Positions 33,078 to 41,658 of a DNA stretch of 61,546 bases are shown one piece after another; position 1 is the stretch's first letter; each line of letters starts with the position of its first letter. The position numbers and the translations under genes were made by a program. This DNA comes from an uncultured Eubacteriales bacterium (lineage in GTDB: Bacteria > Bacillota > Clostridia > Oscillospirales > CAG-272), in contig CABUHS010000015.1 in NCBI GenBank assembly GCA_902491535.1, forward strand, positions 1 to 61,546, written 5' to 3'. Under the pieces are notes generated by a model. That model was not told the origin of the DNA and made no database searches. It was given only the letters and a program-made list of their open reading frames with translations.

Positions 33078-34472
33078 ATGACAGTTATTAAAACGGCTGA
33101 AATTCTTTGCGTCGGAACCGAAATACTGATCGGTGACATAGTAAACACAAACGCAGCATTTATCTCATCGCGTCTGTCGGCGCTCGGAATATCTCAATAT
33201 TATCAGGGCGTTATCGGCGATAACGCTTCCCGCCTTTCCCTGTGCATAAAAAAGGCCCTCCGGAGATGCGATCTTGTAATACTCACAGGCGGACTCGGCC
33301 CGACATACGACGACCTTACCAAAGAGACCGCCGCGGAAATTGCAAACGTCAAAACCTTTCTTCATGAGCCGTCACTCGAAAGAATAAAAGCATTCTTCAG
33401 GAGTGCCGGAAGCGTTATGACCGATAACAATATAAAGCAGGCCATGATACCCGAAGGCGCGACCGTGTTTCCGAACGATCACGGAACCGCTCCGGGCATT
33501 GCTTTGGAGATTCCTGCCGAGATCATCGGAACAACCGATGAGGAGCTTTTGTACAACGGAGCTTCGTCCGATACAAAAACGCTTATATTGCTTCCCGGAC
33601 CTCCGCGTGAAATGAAGCCGATGTTTATAAATTATGCCGAGCCGTATCTTTCTGCGCGATCCGGCGGATTTATGATATCAAAAAATGCAGAGATCTTCGG
33701 AATCGGAGAATCTGCTGCCGAAAGCTTACTTGCTGATAAAATGAAAGCTTCGCTCAATCCTACGATCGCACCTTATTGCGGCGAAGGAGACATGCGCATA
33801 AGAGTAACTGCACGCGCAGACAGTCCGGAAGATGCTCTTAAGCTATGCGGCGAAGCTATAAACGAACTTTGCAAATCTCCGGTCGGAAAATATATCTACG
33901 GAGTCGATACGACGCTCGCTGAAACTGTAGTACATGAGGCGGCAGCATCCGGAATAAAGCTTACAACAGCCGAATCCTGCACAGGCGGTCTGACCGCAGG
34001 CGCGATTACCGCTGTTCCGGGATCGTCCGAAGTGTTCGACGGCGGAGCTGTCACATATTCCAATGAAATAAAAAACAAGCTGCTCGGAGTACGTAAAGAA
34101 ACTCTTGAAAGGTTCGGAGCCGTTTCTCCGCAGACAGCACGGGAAATGGCGTGCGGAGCTATAAAGCTGACAGATTCCGACATATCCGTGTCACTGACCG
34201 GTATAGCAGGTCCGGGAGGCGGAACAAAAGAAAAACCGGTGGGACTTGTATATATAGCAGTTGCTTCCCGCGCGGGATCTGCAAGCAGCGACAAATATCC
34301 GCTCATGCTCCATTCGTCCGCACAGTTATGCGGTGAATTCAAAGAGGAAAACGGGGTATGCGGCAGCATAATTAAATGTAATCTCATCGGTTCACGGGAT
34401 CACATCCGGGCACTGGCAGTAAAATCTGCGTTGGCTGCTCTGCTTTCGGCTGTAAGAAATTCAAAACTCTAA
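33078..34472 (+). CDS. cinA: CinA family protein (NMN deamidase/competence-damage inducible)
   Basis: The 464-residue protein has the MoeA/MoaB-like N-terminal domain (CVGTEILIGDIVNTNAAF, TGGLGPTYDDLTKE, LPGPPREMKPM) and the C-terminal amidohydrolase domain (TTAESCTGGLTAGAITAVPGS, SLTGIAGPGGG) that in bacteria deamidates nicotinamide mononucleotide for NAD recycling. A short insertion lies in the C-terminal part (about residues 410-440). It heads a run with a small membrane protein, a PPTase and yqeG, all close together. It may also be a DNA-uptake-linked gene, as in pneumococcus, but recA is not adjacent. Confidence 0.92.
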   Translation: MTVIKTAEILCVGTEILIGDIVNTNAAFISSRLSALGISQYYQGVIGDNASRLSLCIKKALRRCDLVILTGGLGPTYDDLTKETAAEIANVKTFLHEPSLERIKAFFRSAGSVMTDNNIKQAMIPEGATVFPNDHGTAPGIALEIPAEIIGTTDEELLYNGASSDTKTLILLPGPPREMKPMFINYAEPYLSARSGGFMISKNAEIFGIGESAAESLLADKMKASLNPTIAPYCGEGDMRIRVTARADSPEDALKLCGEAINELCKSPVGKYIYGVDTTLAETVVHEAAASGIKLTTAESCTGGLTAGAITAVPGSSEVFDGGAVTYSNEIKNKLLGVRKETLERFGAVSPQTAREMACGAIKLTDSDISVSLTGIAGPGGGTKEKPVGLVYIAVASRAGSASSDKYPLMLHSSAQLCGEFKEENGVCGSIIKCNLIGSRDHIRALAVKSALAALLSAVRNSKL

Positions 34473-34500
34473 TCTGAAATAAAAAGGATAATGCATTAAA

Positions 34501-34782
34501 ATGTCAAAAAGTAAAAAGAAAGCCGTATTTGAAACCAAAACAGTAAAGAAAGAGCCAAAAACTCCGACAGTAACATATATAACACGTGTTCTCGCATGCT
34601 TTCTCGCGCTGCTCATGATACTCGGTGCAATTTCGTCTGCACTTTACTTCTTTCTTGCACGATCCGTATCATCACCGTCTGCCGATGTAAATACATATGT
34701 CTCATCCGAAGCGAGTTATAACGAAATATCCTCCCAAAATACGTCATACGCCTTTACAGGCGATATGTCATTCGGCAAATGA
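34501..34782 (+). CDS. Small single-pass membrane protein (93 aa)
   Basis: I do not recognise a family. A basic N-terminus (about 22 residues, rich in Lys) precedes one transmembrane helix (VLACFLALLMILGAISSALYFFLA, quoted in part; about residues 30-53) and a Ser/Asn-rich external tail of 40 residues. AAAAAGGATA precedes the ATG. The stop codon overlaps the start of the PPTase gene (ATGA), so translation is coupled. The position between cinA and an Sfp-type transferase suggests an envelope or secretion role, but nothing in the sequence names it. Confidence 0.7.
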   Translation: MSKSKKKAVFETKTVKKEPKTPTVTYITRVLACFLALLMILGAISSALYFFLARSVSSPSADVNTYVSSEASYNEISSQNTSYAFTGDMSFGK

Positions 34783-35471
34783 CAGAAATAAAAATATGCG
34801 TGATCGATACATCCGCGCTCACAGAAGCCGATTTTTACATGCACGCTTTGGAGCATGTATCCGACACGCGAAGAAAAAAAGCGGATTCACTGCGCAATGA
34901 AAACGACAAGCGTCTTTGTATCGGCGCGGCGCTTGCGCTCGATATACTGCTCGCTCCGCTCGGATACTCAGAACGGTCGATTGAAATCGGCAGAAACGAA
35001 TACGGAATGCCGTATACGAATATCGAAGACCTTCATCTCAGTATTTCTCACAGCGGAAAATATGCTGCATGTGCTATATCGGAATGTCCATGCGGAATAG
35101 ATATAGAATCGGTACTGAAAACCGACAATTCATCCGCTCTGAAAATTGCAAAACGTTTTTTTCATGAGAATGAATATGGACGTTTATCATGCTGTAATAA
35201 CGGCCTGGAGCGTGAATTCTGCACAGTCTGGACGGCAAGAGAAAGCTATATGAAGCTTACAGGGCGCGGATTTACCGAACCGAGAAACAGTTTTAAGAGT
35301 TCCTCAGACGGACAATCGGTTATCACATCTGACGGACTCAGCCTTCCGCTTAAAAGCTATGATCTCGGCGATTATATTCTGAGCGCATGCTCCCGCGATC
35401 CGGAAACTGTTTTTCCGGAAACCGTTATTCCGATTACTGACAAAAAGAGTATATTAGCTGTCAAAGCTTAA
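34779..35471 (+). CDS. 4'-phosphopantetheinyl transferase superfamily protein (Sfp type)
   Basis: Transfers the phosphopantetheine arm of CoA to carrier proteins. The 230-residue protein has the Sfp-type pseudo-dimer layout: LHLSISHSGKYAACAISE, the metal-binding CGIDIESV and the WTARESYMKLTGRG motif. In the last motif the usual Lys-Glu of WxxKE is Arg-Glu, so the catalytic acid is kept. It starts within the stop codon of the preceding small membrane protein gene. No polyketide or peptide synthetase is encoded here, so the partner carrier protein, fatty-acid ACP or another, is unknown. Confidence 0.88.
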   Translation: MTEIKICVIDTSALTEADFYMHALEHVSDTRRKKADSLRNENDKRLCIGAALALDILLAPLGYSERSIEIGRNEYGMPYTNIEDLHLSISHSGKYAACAISECPCGIDIESVLKTDNSSALKIAKRFFHENEYGRLSCCNNGLEREFCTVWTARESYMKLTGRGFTEPRNSFKSSSDGQSVITSDGLSLPLKSYDLGDYILSACSRDPETVFPETVIPITDKKSILAVKA

Positions 35472-35488
35472 TTCAGGAGCATTTCAAC

Positions 35489-35995
35489 ATGTTTTTTAAG
35501 AATTTCATACCTGATCTGTATACCGACACAATATATGATATAGACATTGAAGCGCTGAAAAATTCAGGCATCCGTGCAATCATCAGCGATATAGATAATA
35601 CACTTGTACCGTACAGCGAGCCTGTACCGACGGAAAGCGTTTCGGAGTGGTACGAAAAAATACGCAAGGCAGGCATTTCGGTCGCACTCGTCTCCAATAA
35701 CTGTACAGAGCGGGTTACTGCCTTCAACGCTCAAACCTCATATCCGGCAATTGCCGATGCACACAAACCGTCAAAAAAACCGCTTGCCATACTGATGGAC
35801 AAACTCGGAGTCAAACCGCACGAAACAGTTATGCTCGGAGATCAGATATTTACCGATGTTCTCTCAGGCAGACTCGCCGGAACATACTGTATTCTTGTAA
35901 AACCCATAAAAGACAGGACCGACATTCTTACCCGCTCAAAGCGTGTTTTAGAGCGTCCGTTTCTTCATGCTTATAAAAGAAAGCAATCGTCATAG
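35489..35995 (+). CDS. yqeG: YqeG family HAD-IIIA phosphatase
   Basis: A 168-residue HAD protein with motif I IISDIDNTLVPYS, motif II LVSNN, and motif IV MLGDQIFTDVLSG, the YqeG signature; related to mitochondrial Gep4 phosphatidylglycerophosphatase. It may dephosphorylate phosphatidylglycerophosphate, although Firmicutes members are barely tested. In Bacillus yqeG sits with yqeH, aroE and yhbY; here it follows the PPTase gene after 17 bases. Confidence 0.9.
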   Translation: MFFKNFIPDLYTDTIYDIDIEALKNSGIRAIISDIDNTLVPYSEPVPTESVSEWYEKIRKAGISVALVSNNCTERVTAFNAQTSYPAIADAHKPSKKPLAILMDKLGVKPHETVMLGDQIFTDVLSGRLAGTYCILVKPIKDRTDILTRSKRVLERPFLHAYKRKQSS

Positions 35996-36097
35996 CAAAA
36001 AATATATAAATGTATTAAACTAATATCCTACCGATTAATAAATTTTTGAGCAGTTAATTTTTGCCGCACGACTGCGGCGGAACGGAGATCTAAAGTA

Positions 36098-36967
36098 ATG
36101 TCAAATCGTACAAAACCGCTTTTCGGCCCTGCCGGAAATTCGGAAAGCTTTTATGCCGCAGGATTCAAACGAACCGTCGAGGCTCCGGCATGGTTAGCCG
36201 GAATCGGACTGGACGCATATGAATATCAGTGCGGAAACGGCGTCCGCGGGAACGAAGAATCCTTCAAAGCAATCAGAAAAGAAGCCGAGATAAACGGTAT
36301 CAGCATGTCACTGCATGCTCCGTATTATATATCTCTGTCAGGAGTCGAACTCGAAAAAAGGCTGAAAAGCATCGACTATATACAGAAAAGCATTGACGCC
36401 GCGACGTGGCTCGGCGCGGATATAATCGTCGTTCATACAGGAAGCGCAGCAAAGATATCGCGCGAGCAGGCGATGGATTATGCACGCGATACTCTTTATA
36501 AGACACTGTGCGAGATAAAAAATCCTGCCGGGGTAAGGATCGGACTCGAAACAATGGGCAAGCTGAATCAGCTCGGAACGATCAACGAAGTTATTGAACT
36601 TTGCAAAATCGGAGATATACTCTGCCCCGTTATTGATTTCGGCCATGTAAATGCACGCAATGTCGGAGGATTTTTCAAAACAGCAGACGATTACAAAGCG
36701 GTATTCGACAAGATCGGTGATAAACTCGGTGATAAATACGCGCAGAATCTTCACTGTCATTTCTCAAAGATAGAATTCACCGATAAGGGTGAAAAAAAGC
36801 ATCTGACTTTTTCAGACACGGTATACGGCCCACCGTACGAGCCGCTTGCAGAAGCGATCGCTCACTATTCCCTGTCTCCGCGAATCATCTGTGAATCCGA
36901 CGGAACACAGGCAGACGATGCACTTACGCTAAAAAAGTGTACATTCGGACAGTCTCTAAGCCGATAA
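36098..36967 (+). CDS. Endonuclease IV-like AP endonuclease (Nfo family TIM barrel)
   Basis: A 289-residue TIM-barrel protein. The metal ligands of endonuclease IV can be traced: His in MSLHAPYY, His in IVVHTGS, Glu in RIGLETMGK, Asp and His in VIDFGHVNAR, His in NLHCHFSKIE and Glu in IICESDG. It would incise DNA at abasic sites during base excision repair. The start follows GCGGCGGAACGGAG. The length is normal. Similar folds serve sugar isomerases, but the exact set of ligands favours the nuclease. Confidence 0.88.
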   Translation: MSNRTKPLFGPAGNSESFYAAGFKRTVEAPAWLAGIGLDAYEYQCGNGVRGNEESFKAIRKEAEINGISMSLHAPYYISLSGVELEKRLKSIDYIQKSIDAATWLGADIIVVHTGSAAKISREQAMDYARDTLYKTLCEIKNPAGVRIGLETMGKLNQLGTINEVIELCKIGDILCPVIDFGHVNARNVGGFFKTADDYKAVFDKIGDKLGDKYAQNLHCHFSKIEFTDKGEKKHLTFSDTVYGPPYEPLAEAIAHYSLSPRIICESDGTQADDALTLKKCTFGQSLSR

Positions 36968-37009
36968 TGCATGTCATAAATCTATAAAATATATGAAAGG
37001 AACCGTATC

Positions 37010-38083
37010 ATGAAAACAAAATTCGAAAAGATCACTTCTCTTGTCAAAAACGGAGAGGCCATACTCCTTACCTGCGTTCAAAGCATAAGATGGCTGTCCG
37101 GCTTCAATTACACCGACGGATATGCTCTTGTCACAAACGAAAACTGTTATGTTTTCGCCGACTTCAGATATATTGAAGCAGCACGCGCAACAGTTAAAGC
37201 TCCCTCAACAGTAGTTATGCTCGAGGGCGGCAAAAAATGCGCTTCGGAATATCTTGCAAAACACGGTATAAAACGCATATATTTTGAAGACCGCTTCATG
37301 ACATGCGCAGAGCTTGCCGAATGGAAAAATGCATATCCTGAGATTGAGTTTACCGAGGCCGGAGGCATGGTTGATACACTGCGTGAGTTCAAGGACAAAG
37401 ATGAAGTGGCGCTTATAGTCGCCGCTCAGCGTATCGCAGAGAAAGCATACGATCATATTCTCGACTATATTTCTCCCGAGAGAACAGAGGTAGAGGTAGC
37501 TCTCGAGCTTGAATATTTTATGAGAAGTCAGGGAGCCACCGGAATTTCATTCGAAACGATTGCCGTATCCGGCAAAGCGTCCTCGCTGCCCCACGGTGTT
37601 CCGAGAAATATTCCGCTTGAAAAAGGATTTCTTACGATGGACTACGGCGCCGAAGTCGACGGATACCGTTCAGATATGACGCGTACCGTATGTATCGGCA
37701 AAGCCGACGAAGAAATGAAACTTATCTATAATACCGTTCTCCGCGCACAGCTTGAAGCCGAAAAGGTTCTCCGCGCAGGATACAAATGCTTCGACGCAGA
37801 TAAGGTCGCACGCGATATAATTACCGAAGCGGGATACGGTCCTTGCTTCGGTCACAGTCTCGGACACGGTGTCGGACTGTTTATTCACGAAGAGCCGCGG
37901 CTTTCTCCTGCTAAGAATCTTAAGACGAAACTCACTCCCGGACATGTAGTCACCATAGAACCCGGTATCTACATCGAAGGAAAATACGGAGTGCGTATCG
38001 AAGACATGGCATATATCGAAGAGGACGGAAGCGCAACTATTCTCACAGACTGCCCCAAAGAACTTACGGAGCTGTGTATCTGA
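37010..38083 (+). CDS. M24B family aminopeptidase (Xaa-Pro peptidase-like)
   Basis: A 357-residue metallopeptidase with a creatinase-like N-terminal domain (about 1-125) and a pita-bread catalytic domain. The five ligands appear in order: Asp in MDYGAEVDGYRSDMTR (two), His in GHSLGHGVGLFIHEEP, Glu in TIEPGIYIEG and Glu in GVRIEDMAYI. It removes N-terminal residues next to proline in the cytoplasm. Placement just before efp is conserved in many Firmicutes (yqhT-efp in Bacillus). Start set by GAAAGGAACC. Confidence 0.93.
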   Translation: MKTKFEKITSLVKNGEAILLTCVQSIRWLSGFNYTDGYALVTNENCYVFADFRYIEAARATVKAPSTVVMLEGGKKCASEYLAKHGIKRIYFEDRFMTCAELAEWKNAYPEIEFTEAGGMVDTLREFKDKDEVALIVAAQRIAEKAYDHILDYISPERTEVEVALELEYFMRSQGATGISFETIAVSGKASSLPHGVPRNIPLEKGFLTMDYGAEVDGYRSDMTRTVCIGKADEEMKLIYNTVLRAQLEAEKVLRAGYKCFDADKVARDIITEAGYGPCFGHSLGHGVGLFIHEEPRLSPAKNLKTKLTPGHVVTIEPGIYIEGKYGVRIEDMAYIEEDGSATILTDCPKELTELCI

Positions 38084-38166
38084 TACACGAAATTACCGAA
38101 AAGTATATAACACACCGCTAAGCCGCGAAAATATCCGAAAAAATTCCATACCGCGATTTCGGACTA

Positions 38167-38195
38167 TTGACAAAGCGTTCCTGCTGTGTTATAAT
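38167..38195 (+). promoter_or_regulatory. Consensus sigma-A promoter of efp
   Basis: TTGACA (38167-38172) and TATAAT (38190-38195) with a 17-base spacer: a perfect consensus. It lets efp and the next gene be expressed strongly and independently of the peptidase gene. Confidence 0.9.
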
Positions 38196-38252
38196 TTATC
38201 TAATAATGCGCATAGCAGAATCAATAATCATAATCTACGGAGGATAAACAAT

Positions 38253-38810
38253 ATGGTAGTAGCCGGCGATTTCAAAAACGGCATTACATTCGAAATGGAA
38301 GGAAACGTATTGCAGGTAATCGAGTTCCAGCACGTGAAACCCGGCAAGGGCGCAGCGTTTGTAAGAACTAAGCTCCGCAACGTTATTACCGGAGCCGTTA
38401 TCGAAAAGACTTTCAACCCCACAGATAAATTCGAGAACGCATATGTCGAAAGAAAAGAGATGCAGTATCTTTATAACGACGGCGATCTTTACTACTTTAT
38501 GGACAATGAGACATACGAGCAGCTTCCTATCGGTGCAGACAAGCTCGACGACAACTTCAAGTTCGTAAAAGAAAACATGATGTGCAAGATCATATCCTAC
38601 AAAGGAAATGTATTCGGTGTCGAGCCGCCTATGTTCGTTGACCTCGAAGTTACCGATACAGAGCCCGGCTTCAAGGGAGATACAGCTACAGGTGCTACCA
38701 AGCCCGCAACGCTTGAGACAGGCGCTCAGATCAAGGTTCCGCTCTTTATAAATATCGGAGATGTTCTTAACATCGACACAAGAACAGGCGAATATCTCAA
38801 GAGAGTTTAA
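38253..38810 (+). CDS. efp: Elongation factor P
   Basis: Relieves ribosome stalling at polyproline stretches. The 185 residues form the standard three-barrel protein; the tip lysine that is modified in many species is Lys32 in HVKPGKGAAF. The C-terminal YLKRV is normal. A perfect promoter and GGAGGATAA ribosome binding site precede it. A lysine at the tip with flanking glycines fits the Firmicutes 5-aminopentanol-type EF-P, but the modification enzyme is not in the window. Confidence 0.97.
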   Translation: MVVAGDFKNGITFEMEGNVLQVIEFQHVKPGKGAAFVRTKLRNVITGAVIEKTFNPTDKFENAYVERKEMQYLYNDGDLYYFMDNETYEQLPIGADKLDDNFKFVKENMMCKIISYKGNVFGVEPPMFVDLEVTDTEPGFKGDTATGATKPATLETGAQIKVPLFINIGDVLNIDTRTGEYLKRV

Positions 38811-38855
38811 GCCATTACAGCCACAGCGTCTTTGACGCGGAAAGGATCGAATGAT

Positions 38856-39281
38856 ATGAATATAACAGAAAAAGTAGCTTTTCTTAAAGGCGTTATGGAA
38901 GGCATGAAATTCGACACCGAATCGAGCGAGGGTAATGTTATCTCAAAGCTCGTCGATATCGTGGACGACCTTGCTCATGCACTTGAGGATCTTGATATGA
39001 AGACAGACGTTACAAACGATTATGTCGAAGAGCTTGATCACGATCTCGGAGAGCTTGAGGAATACGTTTACGACGATGATGATATCGAATGCGGCTGCTG
39101 TGAAGATGACGATGACTGCGACTGCGATTGCTGTGACTGCGACGACGATGATGACGATCTTTATGAGATCGAATGCCCTCACTGCCACGACAAGATCTAC
39201 GCAACCGAGGACATGCTCAAGGATTCTCTGAACTGCCCCAACTGCAATGAAAAGATCTGCGATATCGTTGTTGAAGACTGA
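38856..39281 (+). CDS. CD1247-type protein with Asp/Cys tract and zinc ribbon
   Basis: A 141-residue cytoplasmic protein. The ATG at 38856 follows GGAAAGGATC; an upstream TTG would add eight residues across the ribosome binding site. The N-terminal 65 residues (EKVAFLKGVMEGM, then a coiled helix) match what I know as the CD1247 N-terminal domain of clostridia. A remarkable tract of Asp and Cys (about 75-97) follows, and the C-terminal 45 residues form a zinc-ribbon-like CPHC/CPNC unit. The role is unknown; location behind efp suggests a translation or metal-related function. The tract could bind metal. Confidence 0.75.
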   Translation: MNITEKVAFLKGVMEGMKFDTESSEGNVISKLVDIVDDLAHALEDLDMKTDVTNDYVEELDHDLGELEEYVYDDDDIECGCCEDDDDCDCDCCDCDDDDDDLYEIECPHCHDKIYATEDMLKDSLNCPNCNEKICDIVVED

Positions 39282-39316
39282 TATTCTTTTGATTTAAAAT
39301 TAAAATAAAGCTTCAG

Positions 39317-39362
39317 AAGGTATACTCGAATGGCGTTTTGCGCTATTTCGGGTATACCTTTA
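39317..39362 (+). terminator. Long terminator hairpin after the CD1247-type gene
   Basis: AAGGTATAC at 39317 pairs with GTATACCTT ending at 39360, and an inner CGAATGGCG pairs with CGCTATTTCG allowing wobbles. T-rich sequence follows. The two promoterless bases runs between here and 39424 show nothing else. Confidence 0.75.
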
Positions 39363-39424
39363 TATATATTTCCGATCTCAAAACAAAAACAAGCAAAAGT
39401 TATTTTAAATTAAAATAAAAAAGC

Positions 39425-39453
39425 TTGACACAAAGTCCGAAATTTGGTATTAT
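39425..39453 (+). promoter_or_regulatory. Sigma-A promoter of the Gfo/Idh/MocA gene
   Basis: TTGACA (39425-39430), 17 bases and TATTAT (39448-39453). The leader of about 160 bases contains small hairpins, including GAAACCG/CGGTTTC near 39549-39567, so post-initiation control is possible. Confidence 0.75.
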
Positions 39454-39622
39454 ATGCATGATGATAATCGTCATTTATATATTTATAATGAGATGTCGTC
39501 ACCGGGCGGTATACCCCGGCGCAAAAACAATTCATCTAAATTTACTGAAACCGATTCCGGTTTCCATGCGCAAAACTAAAATCAAGACATATGCGCGATG
39601 ATGAAAGGACAAGGTAATTATT

Positions 39623-40693
39623 ATGGAAAAGAAACTCAGAGTCGGTATCGTCGGACTCGGCGGTATGGGCAATGTTCACAGCGATTCATGGGCAGCCAAT
39701 CCCAGAGGAGAAATAGTTGCGCTTTGCGATCTTATTCCCGAGCGCTGCGAGCAGATCATTGCACGCCATCATCTTGAAGGAACAAAGGTCTACACCGACT
39801 ACAAGGAAATGATCGAAAAGGAAGACCTCGACGCAGTTGACATTGCAACTCCTAACGACTTTCACTCTATAATCGCTGTCTTCGCATTCGAACATGGCTG
39901 TCACGTATTCTCTGAAAAGCCCGATGCTATTAACGCTTCAGAGCAGCTGAAGATGAAGGAAGCTTCAGAAAAAGCAGGCAAGGTCATGATGGTCATGCGC
40001 AATAACCGCTACTATCCCAACTCACAGTACCTGAAGAAGTATATAGCTGAAGGAAAAACAGGAGAGATCTACTGCGGACGCTGCGGATGGATCCGCCGCC
40101 GCGGTATTCCCGGCAAGGGCGGCTGGTTCACCACCAAAGCAAGAAGCGGCGGCGGTCCTCTGATTGACCTCGGCGTACACATGATCGACCTTTCCATCTG
40201 GCTCATGGGCAATCCCAAGCCGGTATCTGTATCAGGATGCACATACTCAAAGTTTGCAGGAAACGATGCAGAGAGCGATTCCGAGCATTCCGCATATGGC
40301 GATTCCGTTCAGGGCGGAACATTCGATGTTGAAGATCTCGCAATGGGATTCATCCGCTTTGAAAACGGCGCATGCCTCCAGCTCGAGTTCAGCTGGGCTT
40401 CAAATATCGAAGAAGAAAAGCGTTTCGTAGAACTCCGCGGAACAAAAGCGGGATTCACCTGGTACGACAACGGCGGCGTTAAGATATTCGGCGAGGAAGA
40501 CGGAGTTGTATTCGACTTCGAACCTAAACTCGGCGAAATGGGCAACGGACATGACCGTGCGCTCCGTCATTTTGCAGAAATCATTCTTGACGGCAGAGAA
40601 CCTGACTACGTACCTCAGCAGGGTCTTGACATGATCAAAATTCTTGACGGTATCTATGAATCTGCAAGAACAGGCAAAGAAGTTCGTCTCTAA
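39623..40693 (+). CDS. Gfo/Idh/MocA family NAD(P)-dependent oxidoreductase
   Basis: A 356-residue dehydrogenase of sugars or cyclitols. The Rossmann motif VGIVGLGGMGNVH is at residues 6-18, the family motif EKPDAINASEQ holds the conserved EKP, and the catalytic region GGGPLIDLGVHMIDLSIW contains the Asp/His pair. An acidic insertion (NDAESDSEHSAYGDS) near residue 215 is longer than in small family members. It is monocistronic between its own promoter and a strong terminator. The specific substrate is not deducible. Confidence 0.92.
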   Translation: MEKKLRVGIVGLGGMGNVHSDSWAANPRGEIVALCDLIPERCEQIIARHHLEGTKVYTDYKEMIEKEDLDAVDIATPNDFHSIIAVFAFEHGCHVFSEKPDAINASEQLKMKEASEKAGKVMMVMRNNRYYPNSQYLKKYIAEGKTGEIYCGRCGWIRRRGIPGKGGWFTTKARSGGGPLIDLGVHMIDLSIWLMGNPKPVSVSGCTYSKFAGNDAESDSEHSAYGDSVQGGTFDVEDLAMGFIRFENGACLQLEFSWASNIEEEKRFVELRGTKAGFTWYDNGGVKIFGEEDGVVFDFEPKLGEMGNGHDRALRHFAEIILDGREPDYVPQQGLDMIKILDGIYESARTGKEVRL

Positions 40694-40717
40694 TAAAAAA
40701 TTGTAAAACGCAGTGTG

Positions 40718-40762
40718 AATCAGTCCCGGAAATGTATTCTATTTTCCGGGACTGATTTAATA
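40718..40762. terminator. Terminator after the oxidoreductase gene
   Basis: Arms 40718-40732 (AATCAGTCCCGGAAA) and 40743-40757 are perfectly complementary around a 10-base loop. Confidence 0.85.
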
Positions 40763-40888
40763 CAAACAACACATAAGGAAAATTCAGGTGCTTTTAAACT
40801 GTGATTATTCGTCAAACCGAATGCACTTCATATCCAAAATAATTTTATATAAATTTAAATTTTCCAAATACATTGAGAGGACAGTTTT

Positions 40889-41308
40889 ATGAAAATTCTA
40901 ATAGTAGACGGTCAGGGCGGAAATATCGGCAGGCAACTTGTTAAATTGATCGGCGAAGCATATCCCGACGCAGAGCTTTACGCCGTAGGCACAAACAGTA
41001 TAGCCACAGCAAATATGCTCAAAGGCGGATCGGTCACCGCCGCCACCGGAGAAAACGCAGCGGCAGTGACAAGCCGCAAAGCGGATATAATCGTCGGTCC
41101 TGTCGGAATCGTAATCGCAGACGCACTTATGGGAGAAGTAACTCCGAGCATGGCTGCTGCAATAGGAAGCAGCAACGCAAAGAGAATATTAATACCGATA
41201 AACAAATGCGATACATTTATAGCCGGCGTCGGAAATACGTCCCTCTCCGATCTGCTTTCAGATGCTATATTCCAAATCGGAAAACTTATCTCAAAGGATG
41301 CTATATAA
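40889..41308 (+). CDS. DUF3842 family protein
   Basis: A 139-residue protein that opens with a Rossmann-like MKILIVDGQGGNIGRQLVKLI and continues with alternating strands and helices typical of DUF3842, found mainly in Clostridia. A nucleotide- or nucleoside-binding role is suggested by the glycine-rich first loop, but no activity is known. The start follows TTGAGAGGACAG. It is the only gene on its transcript as far as can be seen. Confidence 0.85.
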   Translation: MKILIVDGQGGNIGRQLVKLIGEAYPDAELYAVGTNSIATANMLKGGSVTAATGENAAAVTSRKADIIVGPVGIVIADALMGEVTPSMAAAIGSSNAKRILIPINKCDTFIAGVGNTSLSDLLSDAIFQIGKLISKDAI

Positions 41309-41396
41309 GTAAGCTCTTTAAATTTCAACACTAAAACTTTATTTTACCGTTTATTTCGGATTTTTCATATAAATAAAATAAATTACAAATATCTTC

Positions 41397-41425
41397 TTGA
41401 CTTCTGCATATAAATATGCTATCAT
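41397..41425 (+). promoter_or_regulatory. Sigma-A promoter of the orphan ECF S component gene
   Basis: TTGACT (41397-41402), 17 bases and TATCAT (41420-41425). Transcription would start near 41432. Confidence 0.7.
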
Positions 41426-41431
41426 AATAAA

Positions 41432-41658
41432 AAATTCGTCAGGAAGGCGGGTTTCGGGACAGAAGTCCTGCGTATTTCTTTTTTGATTCTATAGATAATA
41501 AAACAGTTGATATCATGAAGATATCGTTTTTCTTCCGCCGAGCGGGGAGATAAGACGGTATCTTTTTATTTTGAAAAAACAAGGTTTCGGGGTACCCACC
41601 CGCAATCTTTGATTGCGTCCGGTGGCTCGGGTTCTTCTTGTCGGAAAGGATAAATAAT
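41432..41658 (+). promoter_or_regulatory. Structured leader with internal terminator (candidate riboswitch or attenuator)
   Basis: About 227 bases separate the promoter from the ATG. A hairpin GGAC/GTCC lies near 41457-41468. GATATC (41509-41514) can pair with GATATC (41520-41525), competing with a larger terminator hairpin whose outer arms are GATATCGT (41520-41527) and ACGGTATC (41555-41562), with inner CTTCCGC/GCGGGGAG, followed by TTTTTATTTT. A 58-base repeat follows, then GGAAAGGATAA and the ATG. This is the classic layout of a transcription attenuator. I could not match it to a known riboswitch class. Confidence 0.6.
41579..41636 (+). repeat. 58-base intergenic repeat, copy 2
   Basis: Starts ACAAGGTTTCGG, has a perfect inner hairpin CGCAATC/GATTGCG, and ends CTCGGGTTCTT. 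It matches copy 1 (17592-17648) at about 43 of 58 positions by eye. It lies between the leader terminator and the ribosome binding site of the ECF gene. Confidence 0.6.

Noticed and set aside
41432..41658. T-box leader suspected because of the GGGTACC-like segment and terminator
   Set aside because: No TGGNACCGCG sequence or specifier-loop layout was found, and the downstream gene is a vitamin S component.
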